Below are positions 46,442-59,840 of a stretch of 64,000 nt of DNA, piece by piece. Position numbers and translations under genes: made by a program. Position 1 is the stretch's first letter. Each line of letters opens with the position of its first letter. This stretch comes from Prinsepia uniflora (lineage: Eukaryota > Streptophyta > Magnoliopsida > Rosales > Rosaceae). Location: the NCBI GenBank assembly GCA_032719365.1, contig CM064874.1, positions 33,528,716 through 33,592,715 of the forward strand. The letters run 5' to 3'. The notes beneath the pieces were generated by a model. The model was not told where the DNA came from. It saw only the letters and a program-made list of their open reading frames with translations, and did not search any database.

Positions 46442-49357
46442 TTAACTAATTCTAAGTTATTTAATTTTAATTATTAATTATGTAATTACTTACTAATTAA
46501 TAAATTCTAGTAATTAATATATGAAAAGTATAAAATAAGATAGAATGAATATAATTAAGGTTCTAACAAAGTAAAATATAAAGAAAATTGATATAAAAAG
46601 ATGAGTCAGTATATCTACAACCAAGTTCACTCTAGTCCATGTTGAAAGCTTACCATTGGAGTAAGACCATCAAGTCTGCTTGTTCGTTCATTAACCTCAC
46701 AAAAGTTTCTAAAACGTGGTCAAGGGAAATTTTCGTGTCCACGACTAGTTTAACCATTCCTGAAGTAAACTTCGACGACACCAATGCTAGTAAAAAACTC
46801 ATCTCCAACGAAGAGGGTATAAGTCAGGGCAGGTTCCTACACCACGAGATGAAGACCGTTGTTCAATCCTCAATTCAAGATTATCCTAATAATTAATATA
46901 TATTCTAGGTTAAGGCAGAGTATCACTGGTGACAGGGAAACAAGGGCATCACACTTGTACTCCAAAACAAAGAGGGATTGAGTACGTCATCGCATCCTAT
47001 TCGACTAGGAATGTACATCAATGGATAGAATTCGGATCCAACCAACTAGGTCAAACGTGTTCAAAATGATCCTCAACAACTACCCAATTTGGGGTACCAA
47101 TCCACATGCCAAGGCATCAAATTTCAAGGCAAGGTTGGGGTGGAAATTCCCATTGTACATACACCCCCGATTCTCCGTGAAATCTTATTCTTATCACCAA
47201 GTATTCAAAGGTGTTACTGGTGTAAGGTCCGGACATTAGTGTAATGAAAACGTCAATAGGTAAGGAGTATACTATCCAGAAGTGACCTAAGATATGAGAA
47301 CTGAAAACCAACCAAGGCAGGATGAAATGTGGTGATTCAGCCAAGTTATGGGTTGCCTCAATTTCAAACTCGGGATCCATGATCCAAGACATCGAAATAC
47401 CAGAGTCCTTCTAGTGCACTAAGAGAAGAAAGTTAGTATCTAAGAGATAAGGACGTTATCACAATCTTTGTAGTCAGCATTAAGCATGGGTAACTAACCC
47501 CACGACTTCCCTTCACACGGACCAAAGTAGAAAGGATGTGATGAGGAGTGAATGGTTTTTGATCATGGCTGAAGAGTCTAATGCCCACAAATGCGGTAAA
47601 CATATCTGAGATCATCGTTGTTAGATTTTAATTGCATTGACATTTCAGTCCAAATATCTCATAAACCATCATCTAAATCCTTGATCACGACAAGCAAAAA
47701 GGTCGTTGGAGTACTTCTTTCACCATACTCGCCCTCCAAATCAATGACGTTATTTTGGACCAATGGTCTAGCTTAAGGATAGATCTGGTAGTTTAATACC
47801 CAAAAAAAAGATGGGAGGTGAAGTCTGTAAGACAAGGCATCTAAATCGAGATTTAAACAATTCTCAACTGAAACACCCATAATACAAAAGCTTCGCAGAA
47901 GTCAAGTTGCCCGGGAAAAAAGGATCGCTCCTGGAAGCAGTGGTTAAAACTCGAGGATTTCAAAATTCTTATCCTAAGACGTTTAACTAAAAAGGGGGTA
48001 GATGAAACTCAATTTTTCCAAATTACAAAACCTTGTAAGTGCTGAAAAGAACAAGGAAAGATCATAGGTTAAAATCAAGTGTTTAAGAAGTGGCGCAAAT
48101 GCCAAAACATGTAATTAGGTTAAAGAACTTAAAAGTGTTTACTAAATATGTCGAAGAATAGAATTCATCAAAAATGAACCATCGTCAAAAGTAAAAAATG
48201 GTTACCAAAAGTAACTCCAAAACTATGGTTCAAAACAATCTTTACTTAAAGGCAACGAATAGGGGAACGTGAGCCTTGGTTGTAAAAAAAAAAGCATGAT
48301 TTAGTAAGATGGAATTTCAAATCGTAAAAGAAACTTAGCAAGAAGTCCGGTGAATCCACATGGCAACGAGATGTATCACATCATAGTATGTGGTACCATC
48401 TCCATATTGGGATTTCGTTAAGTAAACTCATGTTATTTGAAAGTAAAACGTCACAGTAATAAATTTACACGAAAAAGTAAATGTCCGTAGTAATTCAGTG
48501 GTAAGAACAAAGCAAAGTAAAAGCCCATTTTTTTTGGGAAGAAAATCCAAAAACCTTGTTTTAAAAGGTCTAAGGGAACAATGACTCGGTTTACGAGATC
48601 GTTTCTCAAGGCAAGGCGTAATACGCAAGGAACTTTTGGAACCAAGAAATCAAAAATTTTATAGGGTTCGTACTACGAGAGTTTGGGTCCCGCAACTAAA
48701 ACATAGCGATAGGATTCCCAAACTAGTGGGAGATTCTCAATAAGTAACTCACGATGGGTTACATGCTCTCGATCCAAGATGAAAGTCTTTCGAACACGAT
48801 AATCAAGAAATATTTTGTTTCGTATCCCTTAAGGCATACAAAATTCATAAGGAATATATCTTACAAAAACCCTCACGAAAATTCCTAGATTGGGTTCCAC
48901 GTCCTGAAAAAGGACAACTTCATTAATCGGTCATAACAACGTAGTTCTCAAAAGCTTGGTCAATATAGTCAACTCAAGCACACAAAACAATGCAAGAGGT
49001 TTTGGTGCCATGCAAACCATTACATGAATTCCACCATTAACTATGAGTTCAACACAATCAATGCCGAATAACTCGTTTAAACCACCCATTACGAGCCCCA
49101 AGCTTGTAAGCACCACCCGAACACAAAATTCGATGGAAGACATTCTTTCTAATCGTACATCGATAGGTACCAACAATTATGTTGAACCCTTATTCCCTTG
49201 TGGAAACATGCCATCAAACCGTAAACCATTAACAACTAGCGTTTAAAAGGCGTAATTAGTTATTCGAGCAGTGGCTCAAACACCGGGTATCAGGCCGTAT
49301 GATCATCAAGCGTTCGAAAACTAGTGACACGTCCGAGAATCATGATCTGATCCAAGT
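46442..49357 (-). mobile_element. Internal region of G next to its 5' LTR, decayed
   Basis: 2.9 kb without a convincing frame. Frames up to 91 codons have no retroelement motif. Could be remnants of a former coding region past recognition by eye. Confidence 0.6.
49341..49354 (-). other. Decayed primer binding site of G
   Basis: Minus strand TGGATCAGATCATG resembles TGGTATCAGAGCATG with a lost base and one change, three bases from the LTR end at 49358. Confidence 0.65.
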
Positions 49358-49843
49358 TGACACATCCCGACTAGAAAATGTCCACTTATGGCATGAAGGT
49401 CGAGGCATGCTGGCCGACATCTGGATGATGACATCCAGGTGAAAAAGCCATTTAAATTAAAACGAAGCAACGACGCGTTTAGAGAGCCAGGCGGAACCTA
49501 CCCGATGAAAACTGAGTACATTTCACCCAACATCGGAAGCTTAGAGCATGGATGTAATTAATTGATGATCATACACAACAACCTTACCTGCTAATACCCG
49601 ATTGTTCCGTCAGCTTCACCCCACACTCAGAGTGAGTTTCAGAGTAACAACCGAACTCGTCAAAGTACGCGTGCGCCACAGATACCTGAGGGGTTTAAAA
49701 CACAAAGGTGAGTGAACCCAGTTGTTATTTCCATGTAAAACCATTTTCAATAAACAACATTTAACCCCTCGTTTTAGTATAAAATTCAAAATAGTTATAA
49801 CATACTTGCACGTAATACGTAAAATATAATATCAATCACTTAA
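49358..49843 (-). repeat. 5' LTR of G, first part
   Basis: Starts TGACACATCCCG. Interrupted at 49843 by solo LTR I; resumes at 54415. Confidence 0.85.
49839..49843. repeat. Target-site duplication of I, left copy (cttaa)
   Basis: Perfect match to 54410-54414; the uninterrupted paralogue is at 27481 (cacttaataataa). Confidence 0.93.
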
Positions 49844-50531
49844 TGATAGGTCTTAATTTATGCATATTTTATCCATGATTTAATACCTTCTTACTTATGT
49901 TTTGTTAATAATTCGTTCTATACAATTGGAAAAAATAATATATTTTGTGAGAAATCTGTAGATCAAATAGAGCTTCGCATTATGAGAATTTGGGCAAAAA
50001 AATCACATAAATCAGAGTTGAAACGAAGAAGTTATGAAGGAAAGAAAATGGCACACGAATTCAGTGGCCATCCACTGAAATAGGCGCATGAATACTTATG
50101 CGGGTTACTGTAGCGCTGTGCCCATTCGGTATGCGCTTACTGAACTCGCTTAATCCCTCTCAACGTGTGTGTCCTGAAGCGAGCGTTTCCGATTCGGTGC
50201 GCTACCACCAAAATCCCTACACAGCAGCCCTAGCGCATTGACCAGCCGTTAACCGCAGCTTTGACCCTCCTATGTTGATGGATGACCACCAAAAATGATC
50301 CCTGATGCTTTAATTCCGATTTTTGGCCTATTTTAGGTTAATTCCAACTTCCTTTCACACCAAATCTCCATATTGTATAAGGATTTTAGTCCTACTTCCT
50401 TTAATATTCTTATTTTTAATTCCTTTACTTGTAGGAAAGGTTTTAATTAGATTTCTTAATTATTTAGGAAGCATTTTCCTTATAGAATTGGATTAAAAAC
50501 TCCTATTTTTTAAGAGAATTAATTATTCTCT

Positions 50532-50539
50532 TATAAATA
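50532..50539 (+). promoter_or_regulatory. TATA box in solo LTR I
   Basis: ttctcTTATAAATAGGGG matches the plant TATA consensus; transcription would start about 25-35 bp downstream, near gtattagggtttattg. Orientation agrees with the LTR's plus strand. Confidence 0.7.
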
Positions 50540-50914
50540 GGGGTATTAGGGTTTATTGTGGGGGGCCGAATTTACCTCTTGATGGTCCCCGAAACTCTGT
50601 CAAAATTCGTACTTCAATTCATGTTCTTAGTTTAGAGTTTTGTAATCTTAATTCAAGCACTCTTTACAATTCAAGCATCTTAATTTCAGCAAGTCTACCT
50701 TGAGGGAGTTTTCCTTCATCTCTTTTATTCATTGTCCTTTTATTATTTCTTGCTTTATTTATGTTTATGCACCTTTTAATTATGTCCTTGTTTTATTCAA
50801 TAATGTTTGAGTAGTGAAATTAGGGCTAAGGTTACTTGAAGTCCTAGCCATGTTAGTTCTTGTTTGATTTCTAGCTCTTGATTATGATTGTTATGTATGC
50901 CTAGATTGGATGGA

Positions 50915-50919
50915 TTACT
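50915..50919. repeat. Target-site duplication of E, left copy (ttact)
   Basis: Matches 53737-53741 if E is taken from 50920 (GACAGG); with the usual TG start at 50919 only four bases match. Confidence 0.75.
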
Positions 50920-53736
50920 GACAGGACCCGTCCCTGAAGGACATAGATAACCATGCCCAGTCCTGCTCCCGTCTGACAAGTCAACTGATGTTCCAAAATT
51001 ACCCTCAGCACTTGCCAAACAAGAGATAACCGTACATGTGCCCACTCATGCCTCCTCATCTCGAATAGGCTCGAGAATCGCGCCACGACTTGGAGGGTCA
51101 ATAAAATAGAAAAGGTGTAAGTGGACAAAACAAAGTTTTAGAAATACATTTATCAAAATACATTCCTACCCTCCAGTTTCACAAACATGCATGCATATCA
51201 TAAATCATAAGTAAAACATATATGGGCACAAATGTTTAAAAATCATAAATCTCAATAAAACCACGGGACTCATTTCCATATCCAATCTTATATAGTCACG
51301 TTATCCCTTCAACGCGTGCAAATCAATAGGCTCAAGGACCGCTCAAAATCCGAGCATCCACCGCTGTGAACACATCACCAGCCGGCAATCCAAATCGTCG
51401 TGAACACATCACCAACCGATCTCCATATAATCCTGCACATCTGATCTGAGTCGAGCCTCCCTCGGCTGCACGACACCAGACCGTGCTACGTGACCTCTCC
51501 GGGGTAAACACATCCATCCCAAAGGAGAGCGTTATCTCCAGGGTTCATTCTGGGAAACACATTCTCATCCAGAAGCCCTAATATCCAGGGTGCACTTCGG
51601 GGGAAACATATTCCACCCCGAAAGCCCTAACATCCACAACATATCATCACCATGAAAACCAGTGAAAAACAGTTGCATTTGAAATCAAAACCATTTTGAA
51701 CACAGGGTCTCAGCCCAAAACATAATCCGTAAAACCAGAGTCCCGATTATGTCATAAATTCGAAAACCATCAATCTCATCATGTAATCACATGGAAATAC
51801 CAATCCAATCAAAATCACATTTCCATTGGGTCTCACGCCCAAAATATCATTTTCACGCAATTCCACGCAACCACAACCTCAGTTTTCATTTTCACATAAA
51901 TCCACAAAGCATTACAAATCCATTAAATCATTTCCCGACTCATAATCTGAGTCAAAGCCAATCTCAAATCCCGGGCCTTCGCCCAAAACAACAGTTTCAC
52001 TGTTTTCTCGAAAATCGTGCCCAAAATCATATAAAATAATATAATATTCCCAAAATCCTGAAATCATCATATCTAAACATCAATCATGCCAAAGAATTTC
52101 AAATCATATAATAAAGCATTTTAAACATATATGCATGCATTCTGGGTAGAAAACAAAAGTTCCCTCACACACCGTCCATATTGCTCGCTTTCCGAGATGC
52201 ACGTTTTTCCGTAAATTTCGGAAGTCACCATTCCTGTCCAAAATCATTATCGAGGATCACTAACACTTCAATATACCTCATATAATTTTCCCCAATTTTT
52301 CCGGGATTTAAATAAGTATTTTAAACGTAACATAAACCTTCGGACCCTCGAAACAATATCGAAACAGTGTCTGATTTCCTCGAAACTAGTGCCAAAATGT
52401 TCGTTACATTAAATAGGACAAAATTCATGTTGAACTCACCTTGTAAATCAGTCCCACGCGCCCTCACGTGCCGCCGTGAGTGGCTGCGTGTGAGTCCACG
52501 TGCCTGCTACAGTAAAAGCTACAGTCGTCGTTCTCACCCGTATTTCTGTTAAACAGGTCCGGTTGGCCCGCGTGTTGACCCGGTTCAATTCCTGCCAATT
52601 CCCACTCTTTTTCTTCAATTGATTCAGCTAATCATATCATCTTAGTGTTAATTGAAGGTCTGTAACAGTGATTTCAACAATAAAATCAGTGAAAGTTCAT
52701 CTTACAATTCCTTCAAGTTCCATTGATTTCTTAAAGGTAATCATTCAGAGACATTCACAGAACCTTTATAAACATTTTCCCAATCTCAATTTCATCCTAT
52801 CTTACCTCAAATTGCACGACTCACTCCTCAGTTCCTCGTTTGTTCGTCTGGTCTGTTCTAGGCCAAAACGACACCAATTGTCGTCGTTTGTGATTGGGTT
52901 CAGCTTGCCTTGAGCTCAGGAGACTTAATCCAAGGTCAATTTTGGTGTTTATGGCTCAGAGTTTCGAATTCGATTTTTTGATCAATTTCAAAATTCGAAG
53001 GGTTTGGGTCTCGGGTTCCTGGGTTTTCTGTCACAATTCCCATTTCCTTCTCTCTCAACCTTTCTCATTCTTCCTCTCTAATGATCTCTTTCAGTATTCC
53101 CCTCACAGGTTTATCAGACAGGGAGATTGAGCATACTGCTCTATTTTTCTTCACACACGATTTTGTTTTTCCATTTGAACCTCTCCACCGCCCAACTATG
53201 CACGCTCACAACTCACATGCCACTAATCTCCTATTCCTAGTGACATGTGTCACTTAATAAAATGAGTGGGTCACCCAATTGCTAAATCATCACATGACCA
53301 ACATCAAATTACCATTTTACCCTTTCCTTCAAAATTACCAAATTGCCCTTCGCCATCTCAGCCCCGTATCTTTTTACATCTGAACTCCGATTGACTCATA
53401 CTGCTTGTCTACGGATTCAGCGTCTCGAGAACTATCCAATGGAACTTACGGAAAGTCCAAACACGGTCCCGAACAAAAGGTCATCAAATGTCCCCTTTTA
53501 ACCAATTTACCAAATTACCCTTAAACTTCCGAATATCATAACTTCTCAAATGTCGGAATCGGACGTGCCACCTGTCTATGAACTTGTGACATCCCGAACT
53601 ACGCCATAGTCATCGGTCAAAATCCATTTGACCGCTCGAGCCAAAAGTCAACCGTTCGCCTAATTCCAAGGGCAAAATCGTCATTTCCTTCAAATTTTCC
53701 AAATTTTTCTTTTTTTCGAATTTCCGGGTCGTTACA
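50920..53736 (-). mobile_element. Solo LTR E (minus)
   Basis: (T)GACAGGACCCGTCC ... CGGGTCGTTACA, about 2.8 kb with no internal DNA. Left arm gtgtaagtggac (51115-51126); right arm decayed near 52160. CATGCATGCAT at about 51186 and 52132. CG-rich block at 52455-52505 largely mutated to TG/CA, a sign of age. Confidence 0.88.
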
Positions 53737-54414
53737 TTACTGCGCTTCATGAACTCAATTTATGCTTATAAGTTTAGCTACCTTTGTGTATAATTATCAA
53801 TGTAATTGCTTGATGGATCACCTTGATGTTTGTGTTCACCCTGTAATTTGTAGCATCACGTTTAAGAGGGGGAATCTTATTCGTAATGTAAACTCATGAC
53901 TCACTAGAATTGCACGTCACTTTTCTAGGGATAGTGTAGTGTCATCAAATCTTCTTCATGTTCCATGCATTATCACGCACCATCGGTAATAGACGTTTAA
54001 TGGCGGGTACATCACGCTTAAATATGCAATCTAAGAGAAGATAATATGTGTGAGTGAGCCTTAGTCGGGCCCCTGCATGGGAACTTAATTCAGAAAACAT
54101 GCATAGTAATCTAATCAAGGAAATCTAACGGAACTATAATTGGTAAAGGTGGATAGAAACCCTAGTTCGATTTAGTTAGTTAATATTAGTTGATTCATTT
54201 TCATTCCCAACTTCATAAACCCCCCCATTGCATTTTAATTACTCCACTAAAGTCAATTGAACCAAATCAAATTGGATATTGTTGAGCAAGTCTCTATGGG
54301 ATCGACCTTTGCTTGCATCTATACTATCTATACGTCTTGTGCGCTTGCAAAGTTATTACACGTAGAGGTTTTCCTAGTACATCTTTTGTGCTTGGTAAAA
54401 TCTCTATCACTTAA

Positions 54415-55519
54415 TAATAATTTAAACAATGTAATCAGAAGAGCCATGCAAAAACTATAAATATGTCACAATATCAACCCACATCATAAATGCTCTTGAG
54501 TCGTCTCGAGTCTCATACTCGGAACATACATTGAGTATCCTTTCTCGGTACCACGAGCATGTGAAAGTTAGGTGCCTTGCACCGTCACCTCATGTCCCCT
54601 AGAGCTTGGGGTACAAGGTGGCACACTTTTAACTAGTATTATGAGCGGCGTTGTTGATCAATCATATGGAGGTTAGTTTGTGACCATACAGATGGGTACA
54701 TGATACTAGTGACTCCTAAGTAATTTCTAAACATCTCAATCTCATCAATGCCCCCAAGGACTCAAATACAATGCAATATGTGACTCAATACATACAACTA
54801 TGCATACTCACCGTATCGTATTACAGTATATCAACATGACCGAGTAAGCATAGTAAATCATACATCACATTCATTATCATATACCACAATTAATAGATAA
54901 CAAGATATGCATACTCAACAAGTATCAAGTATGTATACATCGTAAAACGTGCGAGTATAAAACGTCGAGTTGAAGACTGAATAGGGTTTTTCGTAGCCTT
55001 GGTTAAACGACCATTTTAGAACCACGGTGGTGGAAACTCTTTGATTTCCTAGGCCACGGGTTGAGTGAGGCCAGTTGGGGTGGTTTGATTCAAAGAAGAG
55101 GGACGAATGATGGTGGTCGAAGCAAATTTAGATGAGGAGTCATCGAACTCCCACAATACGAGGGGGGGGGGGGGTGAGGTGCAGTTGGAAGGTTCTAGTT
55201 TCGTGGGTGTTTGCAAGGCTGAAGAACTCTTAGTGGGTCATGGGCCTAGGCTCAAATGATGAAAGGGTGTGCCTACATTCTTAATTGGGAAGATTTCCAG
55301 CTTAGGCTTTATTGTAACAAGTCTTCTCCTTGGGCTTCCCCCCAAGCCCTTTAGGTCATAATGGTGGTTCTGATTGGGCCTATGAACTTGAAGTAACCCA
55401 TAAAACGAAGCTCAAATGAATGACACCTAAAGGTTGTTTGGTAAATTCCCGGAGTTTAGATTAATAACTAATTTAATTTAATTTTGAAGTCTTTTGTATT
55501 TCCGGGACGGGATGTAACA
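54415..55519 (-). repeat. 5' LTR of G, second part
   Basis: Resumes with taataatttaaac and ends ggacgggatgtaaca. Contains the uninterrupted stretch that shows H's insertion point (about 54688-54710). A 13-G run at 55162-55174. From about 54965 it differs from the 3' LTR, so one copy has been rearranged. Confidence 0.82.
55162..55174. repeat. 13-base G run
   Basis: Homopolymer in G's 5' LTR. Exact length is uncertain in most sequencing. Confidence 0.8.
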
Positions 55520-56740
55520 CAACGCCTCTCGAGGGTCACAAAATCAAGAAAAAGTGTGAGTGGATAAAAAGAAATAGCTTAGTGGACAAAAAGAAATAGC
55601 TTAAAAACATTCTTTAATCCCCCAAATTTTCAAGATTTTTAAACTGTTTTTAAAACAAAGCATAAACTTCAGACGGTCAAAACTGTCCCAAGACGATATC
55701 CGATCACCTCGAAAATTTTACCGTTAGACTCATATCGTCGAGAACATGAACTTTCATGTTGCCCGTATTTCGAGATAGGCTATGACGCACCCTTATGCAC
55801 CCTATTTCTTCCATGTGAGTGGGCTTCACGTGCAGGTATTGTTCATCTTCTTCTACACTCATTTTTTTGGTATTCGGGTGGCCTGACCTGGTGACCCGAC
55901 CTAGCCATATCTTCCTCGATTCTCAACCTTTTTCACTCCTTTTTCATTCAATATACTCTAAACTGGGTCAACAATGGATCTACATGTTTAAAACCTCAAA
56001 AAAGTTACCTCATAAACGCTATGCAAGTTTCCATTTTTGGCCAGTTTTCCCCCTACCATTCCACAGCCTTTATGCGCTCGAAATATTCGAAATCACGACA
56101 TGTTGAGGTCGTAGGAGCTCCAAGATGTCATTTGGGGTCTTGGATTTGAGATTTCAAGTCAAAATGGGTTGGACACTCCAAACCTGAAAATCCTTCTTGG
56201 GTTACACTTCCTTCACGATTCTGGGTTCAACTTCCTTTCTTTTTTCTATTTTCTGGTTCTTTTGCTCCCTCACATCTCACTACCCTCTCTTTGTTCTCCC
56301 CTGACTCCTCTCTTTGTTTTCTTCTTGTTTCTAGTTTTTCCCCTTGGTCGTGCACACCAACAAACACACACAACTCTCATAACTTAAAAACAATCACACA
56401 CAGATACATAAGTCAGTGCACAATGTCATAAAGGATATGGGACACTTGTCCCAATTCAATTCAGCCACCAGGAAACAGTTCTCACAAAGACAAATTATTA
56501 AATGCCCTCATTAGCTAATTCTACCAAAATACCTTTACCAAATTTAGACCTAAAGTGAAGCCAACTGAACTCCATTTTTGGCATACTGGCTGCCGACGTA
56601 TTCGAGAGGCTGAGACCTTCACAACGGTATTTTCAGATTATCTAAAAGCGGTCTTGATAAAAAGTCAACATTTTGACTTCAAGGGCAAAATGGTTAATTT
56701 TGTTAGATTTTTACCCTCATTTAATGTCCGGGTCGTTACA
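55520..56740 (-). repeat. 5' LTR of L, outer part, with 1.27-kb deletion
   Basis: Continues 26996 after G; ends GGGTCGTTACA. At 55610/55611 about 1.27 kb present in the 3' LTR (about 23667-24938) is missing, removing the palindrome segment and the right inverted arm. Confidence 0.82.
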
Positions 56741-57192
56741 CTACGGGCATGACTTGATCCAAAACCTGCATTTTTATGTCTAATTTCCATGTTTTAAGCA
56801 TCAAAATGCTTCTAAATAACCCTCAAATAGTTCTGTGGATTCAAAACACGAATAACTCACCCCCACATCATAATCCAAAAACTTGATTTTCGGCAAGTCT
56901 TTGAGCTTCCATCTCTAGCACCACCCTCATCCCAAACCTTCAATTATCAATCCATTTAGATAATAAAACCCTTAGAAAGGAGTTGGGAAGTCCAATTTCA
57001 AACATCCAGGTCTAAAAATGGATTTGAGCTTCACGGGTCACATGGATCCATTTCAGGTTTAGGTATTTTTCTAGGTTTCTCAGGTCAGAGCTTCATCTTC
57101 TTTTTTCTTCATTTGTTTACCTCTTGATCCCTCTATGTCTCTCAGTGTTCAAGCACATGGGTGTTGGGTGGTATTGGATTTCGAATACCTAG
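56741..57192 (-). repeat. LTR remnant M, right part
   Basis: Old LTR-like DNA between L and D, a plausible continuation of 23413. No gene. D enters at 57193. Confidence 0.45.
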
Positions 57193-59840
57193 TGGCAGGA
57201 CCCGTCCCAATCCCTCTAGATTATGGTGGGACGTGTCTGCTCCCGTCTGACACCGCGTGTCAGACCAGGGATAAACTAGTCACCCGCTTGGGGTCCATCA
57301 GAGTACACCAAGATTGGTGGTGGCATGTGATGTCTCGATCTCTTCTACATCCCGTATCTGCTATCAACCTGAAGGGTATTAAAAACATGAAAGCTGTGAA
57401 TGGACGAAACAACAGTTTGTAAAAATCATTTATATCAAAAATACATTTATACCCTTCACGTAAAAGCATGCATGCATCGTAAAACAGTTATTTCAAATCC
57501 TTTCTCGAAAGTAAGACGTATTTCTTCCCAATTCAAAACACAATGAAAAATTCTTCTTAATCGAAGCCATCATCTCAGTAAGGTCTCTGCCCAAAATAGA
57601 AAACACAAACAGAACCTTGGCCCAATCCATAGAACACGTGGGAACACATCCCATGAGAACTAATCCCAATATCAGTAAACCTAGCACATGTGCATACTGT
57701 TTAGGACCGCTCATAATCCTAGCGTTTCGCCGTGAACACATCACTCGACGTGACCGTATCTAGATCATTGCGAACACATCGCTGATCGATCTCAGAATAT
57801 CTCAACAGCACTCCTAAGTCGAGCCTCCCTCAGCCATTGCTTCCCGCGACTACTCAACAACACGCAGTGCATCGTGACCTCTCCGGAAGGAACACATCAC
57901 AATCCGGAGACGAGCGCTGTAACACCCGGGACGAACTCGAATGCTCTCATCACACATAGGGCCTCAAACATGGAACATCATCAAATGGATCATAGCCCGA
58001 AAGTCTAGTGTCCTACGACACTTCACATCCCAGGATTCCTCTTATCAAATCCAAACCTAGATCTCATGCCCGAAATACCTTTCATAATGCTCAGAATTGG
58101 GTCACTGCCCAACTTATCTCCCGTTTGATTATACTCTAAGTCAAACCTCAAATCAACCGGGTCATACGCCTAAAAGATATTTCCAAAGATGAAAACCAGT
58201 TCTCATTTCCAAAACACTTTCCAATCATCTTTCAACTGGGACTCATACCCGAATCTCGATTTCAAGCATCTCCGTGAAATCCTCAAAATCATAAATTAGT
58301 TCCTCGGTTTCACGCCTCTTTGTGAAACCTTCAGAATCACATAAAACACAAGCATATAACATACTCCGTCGAAGCCTAAACATCATATGAAACAGAAAAT
58401 CTCGAACTACGTGTAATACCGCAGTTTCCTCTGAAAATGCCCAACAAATCATATTTAAATCACATGCACTCATGGCATCTCAAAACATGTTCATAAACAC
58501 ATATAAAATATTTATGCATGCATCATATTCATAATACAAAGTCCACTCACAGACCGTCCAAGTTGTGCCCCGATATGCGTGCCATAAGCCTCTCCGACTA
58601 AATCACCGTCACCGGGACTCCCAAACAAATTCACACCTGAACGTCACTAACTACTTCAAATAGGCTAACATTGAATCCCTTAGTTTTCTGGGATTTTTAA
58701 ATGTATTTAAAATAGACCCGAAACCTTCTGACACCCAAAGTTGCCCCGAAACTGTGTTCGATCGACTCGAAACTTGTTCCAAAATGTCCATTACATCGAA
58801 AGGACCAAATCACATGTTGACCATGACCCTCAACTCTACCCCACGCACCCCCACGGATCGTCGTAAGGGATTGCGCTTGAAGCCCACACGCCAGGCACAT
58901 GGTCATCTTCAACCTCTGTCGAACCCGTCTAGACCAGGTTCTCTAGTTTCCGGTTCGACCGGACCGGGGAGACCAGCTCTCAGCCATTTTTCAACCGTTT
59001 TCGACCCTGTTAATTCCTAGAGCTTTTTCTAATCATTTCCTATCAATCTATGTCCTTAAAAACGTGAAACCAGGCCAAGAAGATTACCTCCCATGATTGA
59101 ATAGTGACGAGAAGCTTCAAACTTGCTTCCCGGTCGATTCTGGCTGTCCCAAGCACCTCGTATGGCCACCAGAAACACATTCCAATCATTAGAACCAATC
59201 AACAACCCCTAAAAACTTACATTCGAATTTCGAACCAAAACTTACCATTTTCGGGTTCCCCGCCCACCGTCCACGACAGTCGACGCCGTTAGCACCACCG
59301 TCATCGTCTTAGTCCCCCCTCCAACAATCCTTCACGGCCCAAAAGAAATATTTGAGGATTGAGGAATGTGGGTTTGAGTTTTTGGGATGGTTTGTACGTG
59401 GGTTCGGGTTTGGTTTGAATGAAAATGCAGAAGAGAAGAGATGCATGTATCTATGTAATGGGAGCAATGGATGAGTGACACTTGTCACTCATTCATTGGG
59501 CTTGAAACCAATATCTGGGGCCCACTCAGGACAAACGTCCACCCGTCTCGTAAAATATGCAATAGTGCTTTGGAACTTCCGTGACCAGTAACTTTCCCGT
59601 CGATCGTCCGATTTCGACGTGTCGTCGGTCTACAGACTCATATCGACTCAATCTACATAACGGTCTTCAATCCCCGTGCATTGGACCTCCCAGGTCAAAA
59701 GCTAACTTTTTACCCTCGTTCAGGAGAAAAATCGTAATTTCGTCCTGAATATCCGTTAATCCTCAACTAATCTCGGATTAGTTCTGCTAATTCATAATTA
59801 ATTCTTAATTAACCCCTCGAGTTTGGGACGGGTCGTTGCA
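57193..59840 (-). repeat. 3' LTR of element D
   Basis: TGGCAGGACCC ... GGGTCGTTGCA, 2648 bp. Arms CTGTGAATGGAC 57394-57405 and GTCCACTCACAG 58541-58552; CATGCATGCATC near 57468 and 58512. Promoter region decayed CG block at 58845-58895. Confidence 0.86.
57245..57265 (-). repeat. Perfect hairpin near the 3' end of D LTR
   Basis: GTCTGACAC-CGC-GTGTCAGAC: same stem as in B, different loop. Confidence 0.85.

Larger units (their letters stand above)
49844..54409 (+). mobile_element. Solo LTR I of a different LTR family, split by E
   Basis: Inverted ends TGATAG ... CTATCA with perfect cttaa TSD. About 1.75 kb without E. Base composition and sequence differ from the TGTAAC LTRs: it is AT-rich and has a clear promoter (TATAAATA at 50532). 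No internal DNA, PBS or PPT, so a solo LTR. Family not determined. Confidence 0.88.
26997..55519 (-). mobile_element. Element G: large non-coding LTR element, interrupted at three points
   Basis: 3' LTR 26997-27768 plus 40094-40700, internal 40701-49357, 5' LTR 49358-49843 plus 54415-55519. LTR ends TGACAC and GGATGTAA(C/T)A. PPT and a decayed PBS sit in the right places. Hosts H, J and I, which host B, K and E respectively. No retroelement protein domain survives. Confidence 0.82.
23414..56740 (-). mobile_element. Element L: minus-strand LTR element spanning 33 kb through nesting
   Basis: 3' LTR 23414-26084, PPT, 749-bp internal region, PBS 26815-26826, 5' LTR 26834-26996 continuing at 55520-56740 after element G. 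Stripped of G it would be about 4.8 kb with no coding capacity. No clear TSD: flanks are tggcg and ctacg. Confidence 0.83.
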
